Assembly: GCF_000003855.2 (NCBI RefSeq)
Contig: NW_003101675.1
Span: 1,611,011 to 1,675,010, forward strand
DNA from: Blastomyces gilchristii SLH14081
Lineage: Eukaryota > Ascomycota > Eurotiomycetes > Onygenales > Ajellomycetaceae
DNA: 64,000 nt
Reading direction: 5' to 3'
How positions within the stretch are numbered: position 1 is the first letter of the stretch; each line of letters opens with the position of its first letter. The notes below the pieces were generated by a model. It searched no databases, was not told where the DNA came from, and saw only the letters and a program-made list of their open reading frames with translations. A program made the position numbers and the translations under genes. Below are positions 13,375 to 24,035 of the stretch, one piece after another.

Positions 13375-13914
13375 TGTAATATAGTAAAACTGAAGTGATT
13401 ACTAATTATTAACATTATGTAGATAGTTATCTAGAGAAGCTGTATAAGTAAACTTTACTATTTTACTTAAATAGTGAGCTCATGAGCTACAGAGTTATTA
13501 TGAGAATATCATAGATCTAGTACTTAGTATACTAAGAAGATTATGTAAGAATTGCAGTAACTCTTGTATATATTATGACAGAAAACAAATCACTGACTTC
13601 TTTGATAGAGAGTCAGTATCTAGCTATTTTATATAGATAATGAATGAATATCTCTCTTCTATTCTATAAGTGAGAATAGCTGAAGTGATATCTCAGTAGT
13701 ATCTTACTACTATGAAAGAAGCAATCTGCTAACCTTGTATAGAAGCGGGGTTCTTATATTCATCAATCAGATTCTCGTATATTGCATTCAAGTGATGTTA
13801 TAGACTGGTTTGAAACCAGTTTGAATGACCTCCGAAATGAATAAAAGTATCTGAGGAGAAGTAATGAGCCGCGTAGAGCCGCAACAGGGCCTTGGCGCGG
13901 CCAGAGGCATGACA
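13375..13914 (-). repeat. Gypsy-A copy 3, sense 5' LTR
   Basis: It starts TGTAATATAG and ends GCATGACA, 540 bp. About 170 bases at the outer right edge (from 13745) keep GCGGGG, GCCGCG and GGCGCGGCC, while the rest is mutated. Confidence 0.85.
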
Positions 13915-14163
13915 GTAAGTAGAAATCATCAGAGAAATTGAGAAGAATAAAAGAATTAAGAGAAACAGAACTCTCATACAGACTGTGTCTGTAGAACATA
14001 CTTAAATGCAGTATTTCATTTCAATAATGTATAATATGTAACAGAGTTTTTCAATATGAAGATATTGAATTAACATTCAATTGAGTGAGTAGTGAGACAG
14101 TGTAAGTAATATCGGAACATGTTTTAACTATAAAATATTGCAAGCAGCTCATATCATATTAAT

Positions 14164-15339
14164 ATTACTGAATTATTATTATTATTATTATTATTCTTTT
14201 ATTATAGATATATGCAGTCAGAGACTATAACATCTATCTGACAACTTTTAGTTTTCAGAGTTTTTCTAATATCTGTAAAGCTAACTATTATATATTTATG
14301 AATTTCAGATATGCAAAATCAGAAAATTCCAGCTCAGAATATAAAAACTATTTATAAATTACAGTATTTTAACACCTTCTGATACTTTGAAATCATTCAG
14401 ACATAACATGATAAAAGAAAAGAGAATTAAAGTCTTAAAGATTGACACATTGAATAAGTAGATAGAAAAGAACAGAAAAGGAAAAGTAAAGTCAAGAGAG
14501 ACTATAATAAAATAAAAAATATTAAATAATAGTGTATAACTGTTATAACAGACTATATCTGATTAATTTTCATCTCTTCATATTCAGATATTTCTGAATT
14601 CAGTCATTTTATTATAGCTGCTTGAGTTTCTGATAGAAAGTCTATTAAGTACTTAATTTCTGTCTCATTTGAGAATAAGAATCTCATATTTAATTGATTT
14701 AAATCATACTTCTCTTTCAATCTGACTCTGAGACTATTATATAATGTACAATGCATTATAATATACTCAGAATTTTCATTTACATTGTGAAATGAGCATT
14801 CTGTCGAATCAAATCTATTATTAAATCTTTGTATATAAGATTTGAAATAATTATGTTCTAGTTTCAGTTAAATTATAGATGAGAATATTTTCTTTTTAAA
14901 TTGTATTAATCAAGATTTTCACTTGAGTTTTATTTTAAATCTGAAATAATGTATACTCTTCTTTTGATTCTGTCAGCTTTCATTTCACTTATTTAAATAA
15001 GATTCTTTTATCTTTCTCTTTATGAAAGATCAGCACACTGATTTTGAATAGATCTGCTTAATTCTGAATTCTTTTTCATAGCTGAATCAGTCAATTTATT
15101 ATCATGAATATTTATATAAGCAGAAACTCAGTGTAGATAAAGTATCAGCTTTAATATTCTTCTCTTTTGAATTTTCAAAACAGAATTTAAAATCAGGTCA
15201 AGATTTATTTGATCATTATAAATCTAACTATTTCTAAGTCTTTTTAAAGCAGCTTGACTATCAGAGAATATTCATGCCTCTTTCAAACTTGTCTCTCTTT
15301 TATGAGATTTTATTTCAATAACTTTGAAATTACTGAATT
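14164..15339 (-). mobile_element. LINE fragment, 5'-truncated, with target duplication
   Basis: The insert 14175-15328 lies on the minus strand, flanked by ATTACTGAATT (14164-14174 and 15329-15339). It contains the (TAA)n tail, the 3' UTR and the RNase H/C-terminal part. Its length, 1154 bp, and its 5' start match the fragment at 24048-25202. The RNase H frame is interrupted by transitions. Confidence 0.9.
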
Positions 15340-15706
15340 GTAAAACTGATCTCTTTCTCAGATATTGAAAAATTATCAATACAGAATTTATTCTTCATTG
15401 ATGTTTTAATAATGACTGTATTATTAAGATAGAAATCTTTAACAAGATATTTAATATATCAGTAATATATTAACTTAATTTCTTTATCAGAATAATTAAC
15501 TTTCATACTTAAATACTTAGTTAATTAATGTAGATTCTTGACTTCTAATTTCTCACTGAGTATACTCACTAATCAATCAGCATTCTCAGAGACTTCAGAT
15601 AGAACGTTAAGATTATTAATATAAATTATTACATAAAAATAATATCTAAATATATGATATCAGAGTACTGAATCATAGACACTGACTGTAAAGTTAAGAT
15701 TACTTA

Positions 15707-16228
15707 ACAGAGTTTAGTCTGACTGTGTAACCGTGTCTGAGATCAGAACTAGAATATTTGATAGTCTCATTATTAATTTAATTGATCTTATTACACAGTA
15801 TTAACATTAGATAGTAGTTTTATACTATCTCAGTGAGACTTACTGTCTACTCTTATCACATTTTCAAAATAAGGTCATGATTTTCACTTCTCAATTTAAA
15901 TTCATTTTATTGCTTTAAATGGCTTTAAATCTCATTTGAGTGTTATCAAAAATCATTACTTTTTAAAAAATTAAAAATAGTCTGAAAAAAACCTTAAAAT
16001 GTCTAAAAATTGTAACTTAATGTCAAGAATGAGACAAAATAAAATTAAATGAGATTACTTTCTTATTTTTTTCAAGTTATAGTCTCATTTTGAGATCTGA
16101 TAAATAGTCACTTTGTATGTTTTTTTAATAATTAGTCTTAGCGGGATTCACAACAAGAAATGTATAAGATCAGATTAAATAAGATTAAATATGAAATTCA
16201 TAATTTCATCAGTCAGTCTAACAGAGTT
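15707..16228. mobile_element. hAT-type MITE, 506 bp, inverted relative to the others
   Basis: The element is 15715-16220 with flanking ACAGAGTT (15707-15714 and 16221-16228). It aligns base for base, inverted, with the copies at 7528 and 38769. It is more mutated than they are: GGTC motifs have become GATC or AATC. Confidence 0.93.
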
Positions 16229-16639
16229 ATTAAGTAATTATATCAGATCTTCACTGCAGAGTTTAGACTGTATAGATTACTTTCAACTATACAGATACGG
16301 ATTTTCAGTGAATCTGTCTCAAATTCAGTGAGTTATTTTATATAGATTTTCTCAGTGAGTTATTTATGTAAGTATATCATCAATATATTCACTTAATAGA
16401 GTGTTCAACCGTGTAGTACTGCTATGATAAAAAGAATATAATTAGCAGTATCAGTAATAACAGAAGTATAAATCTCTTCTCTAGAATTCTTCTTAAGTCA
16501 GTTACTATAAATCACTTCATATAATTTTTTAAGAATATTATCAGAATTAGTATTTAAATTCACAGACTTATCTTTCTTAAGAAATACTTAATAACTTGAA
16601 GTCATTGATTCACTCTTCAGAATATCAGATCTTATGTTG

Positions 16640-18300
16640 AATATGTAAGTGTATTCAGAAGCGGCCGCGTTATTATTCAGCGGTCATATGTTCTTTCTGT
16701 AGCGGCGGCCGCCTTGGTGGCGTCGCTCCGCCTGCACGTGATCTCTTATGTTATATAACGTAGCTAGCACTTCCACATGAATAGAAGAAAATCAACCTTT
16801 CCCATGTACAGGTTATAGCCCAGATATTCGCGATTTTTCTTTTAATAAGACCTCTTATACACGTTTTTATAGAAGGGTTACACTGTAGTCAATTGTCTGT
16901 AAATTCATTCACTTTTCTATGTCAATTTGAATAGAAGACAATCTTATTATTCAGAATAAGCATGCTCAAACAAGTAGATGTGTTCAGAAATTGAGAGATC
17001 AATCTTCAAATTGACAACTGAATGAGATTTATCTTGTCTGAATTCTTATTTTCTTATGTCTATACTCAGGTTATGATAATTAATAAGTAGCTTGTCTACT
17101 TCTCAGAGAAGTAGCAAGAAGACTCTATACTCTCATTCTTATACTCAGACAGCTTAACAGACCTCTATTGACAAGAAATCAAATAAAGAAGACATTACTC
17201 AGTACATAGAAGTCACAGAGAAAATCATAAAGTTATTCACTGATTAAGACATAGACACTCATTATAAATTCAATGATGAAATCTCAAGCTCAAGTACTAT
17301 ATATACAGCATCTATAGAAACACATTCTATCATCAGTTCTACATCTAGAATAGGTCAAGATGATATAATATTTATATTATTTGACAATCTTATAGTGTTC
17401 TGTGATAGAATAAGTATGTGTCAGAAAGTCATCTCTGTCACAGACAATTTCAAATCTCAGATTCATGAATATCAAAAGAATGTTTAAAAAGCTATAAATA
17501 CTAAGACTGTAACTATGTTTGATAACATCAATTATTAGATCTGATATACAGAAATTTTTGCAAATGCTGAAGTTGTCAGTGAATCTGATATTCTTACAAA
17601 GAATCAATGTGTCTGTTCAGAAGACATAAGTCAAGACATGTTAAGTACTGAAAAATGAAGTATTTATATCAAAGCACTGTATCAGTGTATATTACAGTTC
17701 TTATTAGAATCTGTACATACAATCATTGTAATTCTTGAGCCAGATAACACAGTTATGTCATAGACAAGAATTGAAGTTAAGTACATTATCTCACTTATGA
17801 AAGAATGTATGCACATTATGAAAGAATTGATTATCTTATATATTAAGAAAAATAATTATCTAGTATTTCAGAGAAGATTTCATTCTTTAATTACATATCA
17901 CAAGAAGTTAGTGAATGACTCAGAAGACTTCTATTATATTCTCTTTCTTATTAATTTAAAAGATTATTAAAAGTCTTCTATCAAGATATATTTAGATAAT
18001 TTTGTGATTCAAAGATTGCTTGAGTTAGCGTATAATTACAGGCGTACGCCGGCTTCTTATATATATGTTATACTAAATTAATTAGTGGCCGCTATAACCT
18101 CTTTACATTTATAAGCATGTTTGAAAGCAGCTGTGTTATTATCTGATGATCATACATTCTTTCAAATCACATTCTCTCTCATCAGATTCAGTCACACTTA
18201 CATGACTATAATGTAAGCTCTAGCTTCATGCAGATTAGTGTGCTGCTAGCATTCACAATTGTACAGTTTATTTCTAATCTAGCTAGCATTCTTCTTACAC
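16640..18300 (+). other. Possible non-autonomous LTR element with gag-like tract
   Basis: A weak direct repeat of about 40 bp occurs at 16655-16700 (GCGGCCGCGTTATTATTCAG) and 18124-18165 (GCAGCTGTGTTATTATCTGA), each followed by ATGTTCTTTC or ACATTCTTTC. Between them, plus-strand codons from about 17200 to 18060, with mutated stops taken as Trp or Gln, give FDNINYQIWYTEIF near 17520 and a later FHSLITYHKKLVN. These recall Copia gag patterns (NYxxWxxxM and a later F--L). I found no target duplication or clear LTR ends. The tract ends in hardly mutated sequence (GGCGTACGCCGGC at 18042-18054). It could equally be part of a larger unrecognised repeat. Confidence 0.3.
16655..16880. other. Hardly mutated GC-rich patch
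   Basis: GGCGGCCGCC, GTCGCTCCGCC and TCGCGA survive here in DNA that otherwise has almost no CpG. The patch overlaps the left copy of the 40-bp direct repeat. No gene is recognisable. Confidence 0.5.
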
Positions 18301-20840
18301 TCTTACAAAGAAACTTTCACTATCTTATATCACTTATTCACTAACTTTTTTCATTTTTCAATCATCTTCTTTATTATTGTCATTATTAAATATTATCATT
18401 TTATTCAAGATTTCTATCTCTTCTTCTGTTTAATATCTTCTATCTGTTTATCTATTACATTGTACACATTTCTGATGATGATCTTCTATTCTTATAACAA
18501 GTGTTATCATAGTGCTCATATCAGACAGTTTATTAGCATTAAGTGTAATGTATTATAAAATATAGTCAGGACTTGTTTTTCTTCTAATAATTATCAGAAT
18601 GTATTATTATAAATAATATATTTTCTTTATCTTCTCATACATTCTTGACTGTTTTTCTTCTCAGTGAGCTTCTGATCATGTCTTCTGACATAATTTTGCA
18701 TGAATACAGATACTGATATGTTTGTTTTTATTCATATAAAATCTTTATATATTGACAGATCTGTGTCCGCTGATGATAGTGAACTCAATGTTGAATAGCT
18801 AATTAAGAACTTGAAGAACATAATAATGAAGAAATTATCTATATTATGTGTGATCAGATCTTCTGCATTCTTCTCTGCCTTCTCTATTTCTTTCTCTGCT
18901 GTTTTCTCTTAATTCTTTACACTTGTCTCTGTGTCTGATTCTCTCACTATCTCTGTTCTTATAATCTTCACTCTCACTACTTCTGCTTTCACTACTTCTA
19001 CTCTTTCTGCCTCTGCTGCTTCTGCTATCATCATCAGCTCTCTTCATTTTAAGAAGATATTGTATAGACTTAACAAATTATATTTCTCAGTATATATACT
19101 TTCATTCTTTTCATCAATCTCTGAAATAATTTATTGTATAAAGACTGTGTACAACACAACTATCTAAAGCTCAGTCGCAGACACTGATTATTACATTTAT
19201 TTTAAGTACTTATAATAAGACAATTATATATTTATACTAGAGAATTATCTCTCTTCTTAACAGTGTTAAGAGTATAAGTCTTTTCTTTTTCATCTTTTCA
19301 TCTAACACTAATTTTTCTAGAAAAAATTATTATGAGTTTTATCATGTACAAAGTTATAGCATCTATAGATATTAAGAAACTTTTTATAATTATTAAATTT
19401 AATATTGCAGATACATTCACTCTGATGAATATTTTTAAAATGATTAACTTATATTAGTCTATTTTCTGATATTTATCATCTGACTTCATAGTACAGATGA
19501 AGAATATTCATGTTTTCAGAAATAGAAATATGAATATCATACTCTTTTACATCTATGAGTGTGACACTTGTACATCTTATCTGAGATGTCATTGTGAGAA
19601 TGAGCTGTTCATATACTATATTCTACTTTCTGCATTTCTCTGTGTCTCTCTCTCTCTTTCTGAGAAGTCTTGTGTATGTTATAATTGTATATACAACTTC
19701 AAGATTAGTAAGTGTTTATTCAGTAACTATTTCTATATCTGATTTTACAGTTTTATACACTAACAATGATTCTTAGTTGCTTCAGTGTCAGAGATTTTTT
19801 TAGTTAAAGATGATAATGCTGCTGAGACTACTCTCTTCTACTTTTAAGCTTCTCTTATTATGTTCAATTTCTTCTCTGTAGAGAAGATTGTGTGTATATC
19901 AGATTATAAGTATTCAGCTCTGAGTGACTTCTGTCATTGTTCATTCAGTTCTATACCTTCTTCTTCTTTAGTTTCTTTCATCTTTATCTCTTCTATTCTC
20001 ACTTCTGATTCTGCAGGTTCTGCACTCTCTTTCAATTTTTCTATACACATGCATACACATTTCTATATTAGCATTCCCGTCAATCTTGTGATAAATCACA
20101 TTAATATTATATACAGAGTAGTAGAGAAATCAGAGACATGTACAGTGTTATTATAAGAGTAGCTTATAGCTCTCAAATCTCTTGCAGATCTCAAGTTTTG
20201 AGATTTCCTTTCTTTTTGACATTTTTCAGATGACATGGCATTGAAAGTGAATTAAATATGTGATGTATGAAAATAAATAAGATATGTATAATAACATTTG
20301 TCTTTTTGCAGCTTACTCTTACAGTTGATAATCAATTTATTATTCATTATCTCTTTTCTTCTCTTACACTTTTTCTTTATCTACTAGTCACTACTCTTAT
20401 ATAATCTCTATATAATTCAGTGTTCAGTGACTAGGTTCAGCAGCTTTCATCTTGTGATCCTGTCTTGTATATTATACTGTCTCTCTTCACCTGCTCAGAT
20501 TACTACAGTGAACAGCTCATTAAAACTAATCTTACTCAATCTCTGAGCATTCTCAGAAGTTAAGATGACTTAATCTCATATATTCATAGATGTTTCAGAT
20601 GCTTTGTTCTCTGTTATCTTTATAATTGAACTGATGTAAACAGTTGAATTTAACTCTGAATTTCTTTTTCTTCTATCATCTGACTTATGTACAAGTCTGC
20701 TGCTTTGAGACTGCTCTTTATCACATTGTATCTGCTATTTATGATATATTATCATATAATCAGCTACAGTCTCATCACTTATTAGAGTGTGATATTTATC
20801 TGATTTCTTCATTTCTTCTCATTCTTTTCTTATTATTATA
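18300..20840. other. AT-rich stretch without identifiable gene
   Basis: Minus-strand sequence at 18844-19047 is open and rich in Arg, Ser and Glu (KSRSSESRSSESEDY). 19860-20156 is coding-like on the minus strand when mutated stops are ignored (ESAEPAESEVRIEEIKMKE). Neither matches a family I know, and such purine-rich tracts arise easily in mutated low-complexity DNA. I see no LTR or target duplication. Confidence 0.35.
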
Positions 20841-22930
20841 AAAAGATCAGAATAAGTGAGATTATCTGATTTATAAGTATCTATGATTTCTCTTACTTCA
20901 TGAGACTTTTTAATTATAAGTTTCTTCTTTTTCAATGCTGATGATAGTACTGTAGATGATTATAATTCACTCAGATCTTATATCTTTATCTTTATAAGAT
21001 GTGAAATATTTATTAAGTTGTATAAGATCTGTTCCTCTGATTCTTTCAATATATATATTCTTAGAGAATGTGATTTAAGTATTTTATAGAGCTTAAATCA
21101 TCTAGGTTGAAACTTCTCAGAACTCTCATTATATATGAGAACTTATATTCTTATCTTGAGACTTAATTTCTTAACTAGTGAGTTCTATATTCTTTTTCAT
21201 TGCATTGCTCAGTTCAGAAGTAACTTGTTAACTTTTATATATATATAACTGATTTCTTTCAATCTTGATTTCATATCTGTGACTGCTGTGTCTGTAACTG
21301 TTGCATCTGCAATTGCTGTTCTCTCTTTCACCTTTTTCAAAGCATTCTTCAGAATGCGTGGATGTAATTCATATAACAGATAGAATAATAAATGCTTAGA
21401 GACTGCATGTTACTGAATCTGTATAATTAATAACATCTGTCTCAGATATTCATCTCATAGTCTTGTAGACTTACTCACTAGATATTTCATCAGCATGTTG
21501 CTCAAGATTTCATTCGAGCATTTCATCTTCTTATTTATTCACATATAATATGATGTTATTCTATAATATTTTATCTGTAACTGGTGCATGAAATGCCTCA
21601 CTACTTCTTCTATGAGATTCACATCATTATCAGTTAGAATCTCACACAGTATTTCATAGTTAACATAGATCTCATTATATAGAAACTGTATTATCATCTT
21701 CTCTATCATCTCTGAAACTGCTTTCACAACTGATCAGTCAGTAGTATAGTTAATAGCAGTGATTATTCAATAATTTTCATTTAATATTTGTAATAATATG
21801 TCTATGAGGTTCATCTCTCATTTTTTGAATAATTGTATTATATGTTTTATCTGATATTATACTTTCTCACATTCTAATCCTTTCTTAGACTTTTTCACAA
21901 TCTGATAATTCAGGCACTTGTGAGTGTATATCTGCATGTTCTCAGTCATGCTTGATCAGTATACTCTTGATTTGAGTATACTTATAAGTTCAGAGCTTTC
22001 TAAGTAACTGAATTCCTTGTATATATAAGTCACTAAGTCATGTTTAAATGAATGTTTCAGATAGAGAGCTTTCACATATTCTAGATCATAGTAAAGTATA
22101 ATATTGTTTTTCAATTTTCTCAGCTTAAAGTTCAGAAGCATCTCTTCTACTACTTTTATAAGATACTTATTATTTAATATCTTGTTATTCTTTAAGTAAG
22201 AGATTATTGTATTCACTCATTCTGATTTCTTGCATTCTCTCAGTATATTTAATATGAACTTCTCTTATATCTAGTTTACAGAATTGTCACTTATAAAATT
22301 TAGTCTGTGACTGATTATATCAGATGTCACAGTGTCTGATCTCTTTCAGTATTTACTATAAAGATTGTACACTTGAAACTCTGAGATTCAATGTACTAAA
22401 TATTTAAAATGTTTCATTATTGATTGTAGATAGATGAGACTTTCATGATTTATAATCACTGTTATTATATACTCATTATTAATATATCTATTTCATAACA
22501 TCAGTGCATGCTTAATCACTAGTAATTTCTTTTCATACACTGAGTAATTGAGCTCAGCACTCAATAGGTTTCTACTATTATATATCATCAGATGCAGCTT
22601 GTCATCCTTACTCATCTGCAGAAGAGTATCTTCAATAGCTAATTCAGATATGTTCATCTCAATGTAGAAAGATTTATTATAATCTGGTTGAATAAACACT
22701 GAGAATGTTATCACACATTCTCTCAGTGTGAGAAAGATCTCTTTGCACACAGTATTTCAGATAATTAAACAAAACTTCTTCTTTCACAGATTAGCATCTG
22801 TTTCTCTTAAGAGATCTGAGAGTGATACAGCTATTTATATGAAATTCTTGATAAATCTGCAGTAATATGAGATTAACTTAAGAAACTATTATATATAATA
22901 TACGTAGGGATCAAAGGCTCAGTCAGATCT
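20840..22930 (-). pseudogene. Gypsy-C remnant: RT C-terminus, RNase H and integrase
   Basis: Minus strand, read leftward. Around 22780-22900 the frame gives SYYCRFIKNF, the end of a Ty3/Gypsy RT (family pattern YYRRFIxNFS). 22493-22750 contains YNSRNLLSAELNYSVYEKKL, the RNase H pattern (SRxLxxAExNYxxxEKELLA). 21956-22216 is the N-terminal integrase region. 21539-21727 has YEILCEILTDNDVNLI followed by HFMHQLQIKYYRITSYYM, matching the integrase core (ILTDNGxxF and HxxxxxYHPxxNG). The palm of the RT with its YxDD motif is missing: the element stops near 22930, next to the less mutated island. LTRs were not found. It is a third Gypsy lineage, different from A and B. Confidence 0.7.
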
Positions 22931-22961
22931 TGAAGTATAGTGATTTTATAGTTGTCATGTT

Positions 22962-23250
22962 TACTGATTATGTATTAAATACTGTTGACAAGATATCTTT
23001 CTATATCTTTCTGCCGGAGATAGGCCAGGTTGAATGAGATGATACATGAGTGAGACTTGGCGTTGATGTCTTGATACATCAATGACAGATGCAGAGGTTG
23101 CACTTTAGATATGTCTATTGATTATGTGCTTGATAGTATTGCTGAGGTATCTTTTTGTATCTTTCTGCCAAAGGTGAGTCAGATTAGAAAGGGCGGTACA
23201 TGGGTGAGACTTGGTGTTGATGTTTTGGAACATCAAAGATAGACAGGGTT
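22962..23250 (+). repeat. Two tandem units of about 154 bp, coding-like and little mutated
   Basis: Unit 1 starts at 22962 (TACTGATTATGTATTAAATA) and unit 2 at 23116 (TATTGATTATGTGCTTGATA). Both carry ATCTTTCTGCC, then GTGAGACTTGG and GTTGATGT. Unit 2 is open on the plus strand and reads FLPKVSQIRKGGTWVRLGVD; unit 1 reads FLPEIGQVE and later TWVRLGVDVL. No domain is recognised with confidence; the GGTW-plus-hydrophobic pattern is faintly like KilA-N/APSES folds, which is only a guess. Confidence 0.5.
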
Positions 23251-23339
23251 TTCACAGAGATTGCTTCTCAAATATCTTCACAATTACAGGTCAGGGATCT
23301 TTCAAAATCAAGAAGATTGGTGCATATGACTAGGTCTCT

Positions 23340-23740
23340 TCATCTTTCAATTTGTATGGCAATTTGGCTCGGGGTTGTGGTGTGGTAGGGGTGAACAGGG
23401 GATAATCCCACACAGGAATTTTGAACAACATCTGGTTCACATTTGGCTGGATAACTCCACCACCACACGGGGTATGCGGTCGGCGATGGGGTCAAAATGC
23501 TTGTATGATCGAGGGCTTTTCAATGGATCTATCGGCGGGTTCTTCTTCGAAACATCGAGCGAGTTCGTGGTGGAGCGGTTGGATGAATATGAATCTTATG
23601 AAACACAGTGTCTTTGCAAAGAGAATAGAAGCTGCAGTGAAAGAGTTACTAATATATATGAATTTCTTATTCAACAGATTATTGAGTGTCTTTCACAGAA
23701 GAACGAATATCTTAAAACATATTATAAAAAGATCTGCTAG
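23340..23740 (+). pseudogene. Fragment of an unidentified gene, little mutated
   Basis: The frame is open from 23330 to 23740 with no ATG at its left end, so it is a fragment or an exon. It includes DNSTTTRGMRSAMGSKCLYD and, further on, NGSIGGFFFETSSEFVVERL. CpG and GG are normal here (CGGTCGGCGATGGGG), unlike the surroundings, which suggests single-copy sequence missed by the mutation process. The upstream AATTACAGGT at 23282-23291 resembles a splice acceptor, which would fit a broken spliced gene, but this is inference. A second overlapping frame (23421-23780) is open as well; I prefer the first because its composition looks more protein-like. Function unknown. Confidence 0.4.
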
Positions 23741-24035
23741 TAATTTGGAATTCCTTATTGTTCGTTATTGGCACTATTGAGAAAGTATTGTATAAGAATC
23801 TATTATTATAATACAGAATAACTTTTCTAGAGCTTTTTTAATATTAGTTACACTAATAAAGTAGATTATCATATAATTCTACTGTTAACAGTCTTGTCAG
23901 CAACTTCATCAGAAGCGTTTTCAGAGTATTTTATAAGTATTAACAGAGATCTGTATATGGTTCATAGTCTTGTAAATATCATTCTCATAAACTTAATCAT
24001 TATTAGAGAATATTAAACTTCAGTTTTAAGTATTT
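23741..24035. other. AT-rich spacer
   Basis: Nothing recognisable lies between the island and the LINE fragment's left target duplication. Confidence 0.5.

Larger units (their letters stand above)
10308..13914 (-). mobile_element. Gypsy-A copy 3, part right of the insertion (sense 5' portion)
   Basis: This is the gag/early-pol half and sense 5' LTR of another Gypsy-A. It was split by copy 1, so its other half lies left of the window. It carries the LINE chimera at 10885-12551. The right end is CATGACA at 13908-13914, followed by GTAAG, the presumed right target duplication in the Copia remnant. The gag knuckle region is at about 10700-10770, and the frames are decayed. Confidence 0.8.
13915..16640 (-). 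pseudogene. Copia-type reverse transcriptase/RNase H remnant, minus strand
   Basis: Three pieces form one minus-strand pol. 16229-16640 gives LHGWTLY, then IYIKQLTEFE-like sequence and LYSLNSAVKIWYN, matching Copia RT blocks (LGWxLHQMDV, LYGLKQSxRxWY). 15340-15706 gives ENADWLVSILSEKLEVKNL and TKYLSMKVNYSDKEI, like the block after the YVDD site (LxxxFEMKDLGxxxYFLGI). 13915-14163 gives SCLQYFIVKTCSDITYTVS, like the family's SLMYAMLCTRPDIAYAV. These residues are read with mutated stops taken as Trp or Gln. The copy is broken by the MITE (15715-16220), a LINE fragment (14175-15328) and Gypsy-A copy 3 at 13914; the rest lies left of the window or is lost. Confidence 0.65.

Noticed and set aside
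17690..17830. Possible Copia RNase H motif (TRIEVKYII) on the plus strand
   Set aside because: Resemblance to SSTEAEYIA is short, the following residues do not fit, and a gag reading suits the whole tract better.
18844..19047. Arg/Ser-rich protein resembling a splicing factor
   Set aside because: Low-complexity purine repeats in mutated DNA produce such sequences; no RNA-binding domain is adjacent.
22962..23250. KilA-N/APSES DNA-binding domain
   Set aside because: Only a short GGTW-type resemblance; insufficient for a call.
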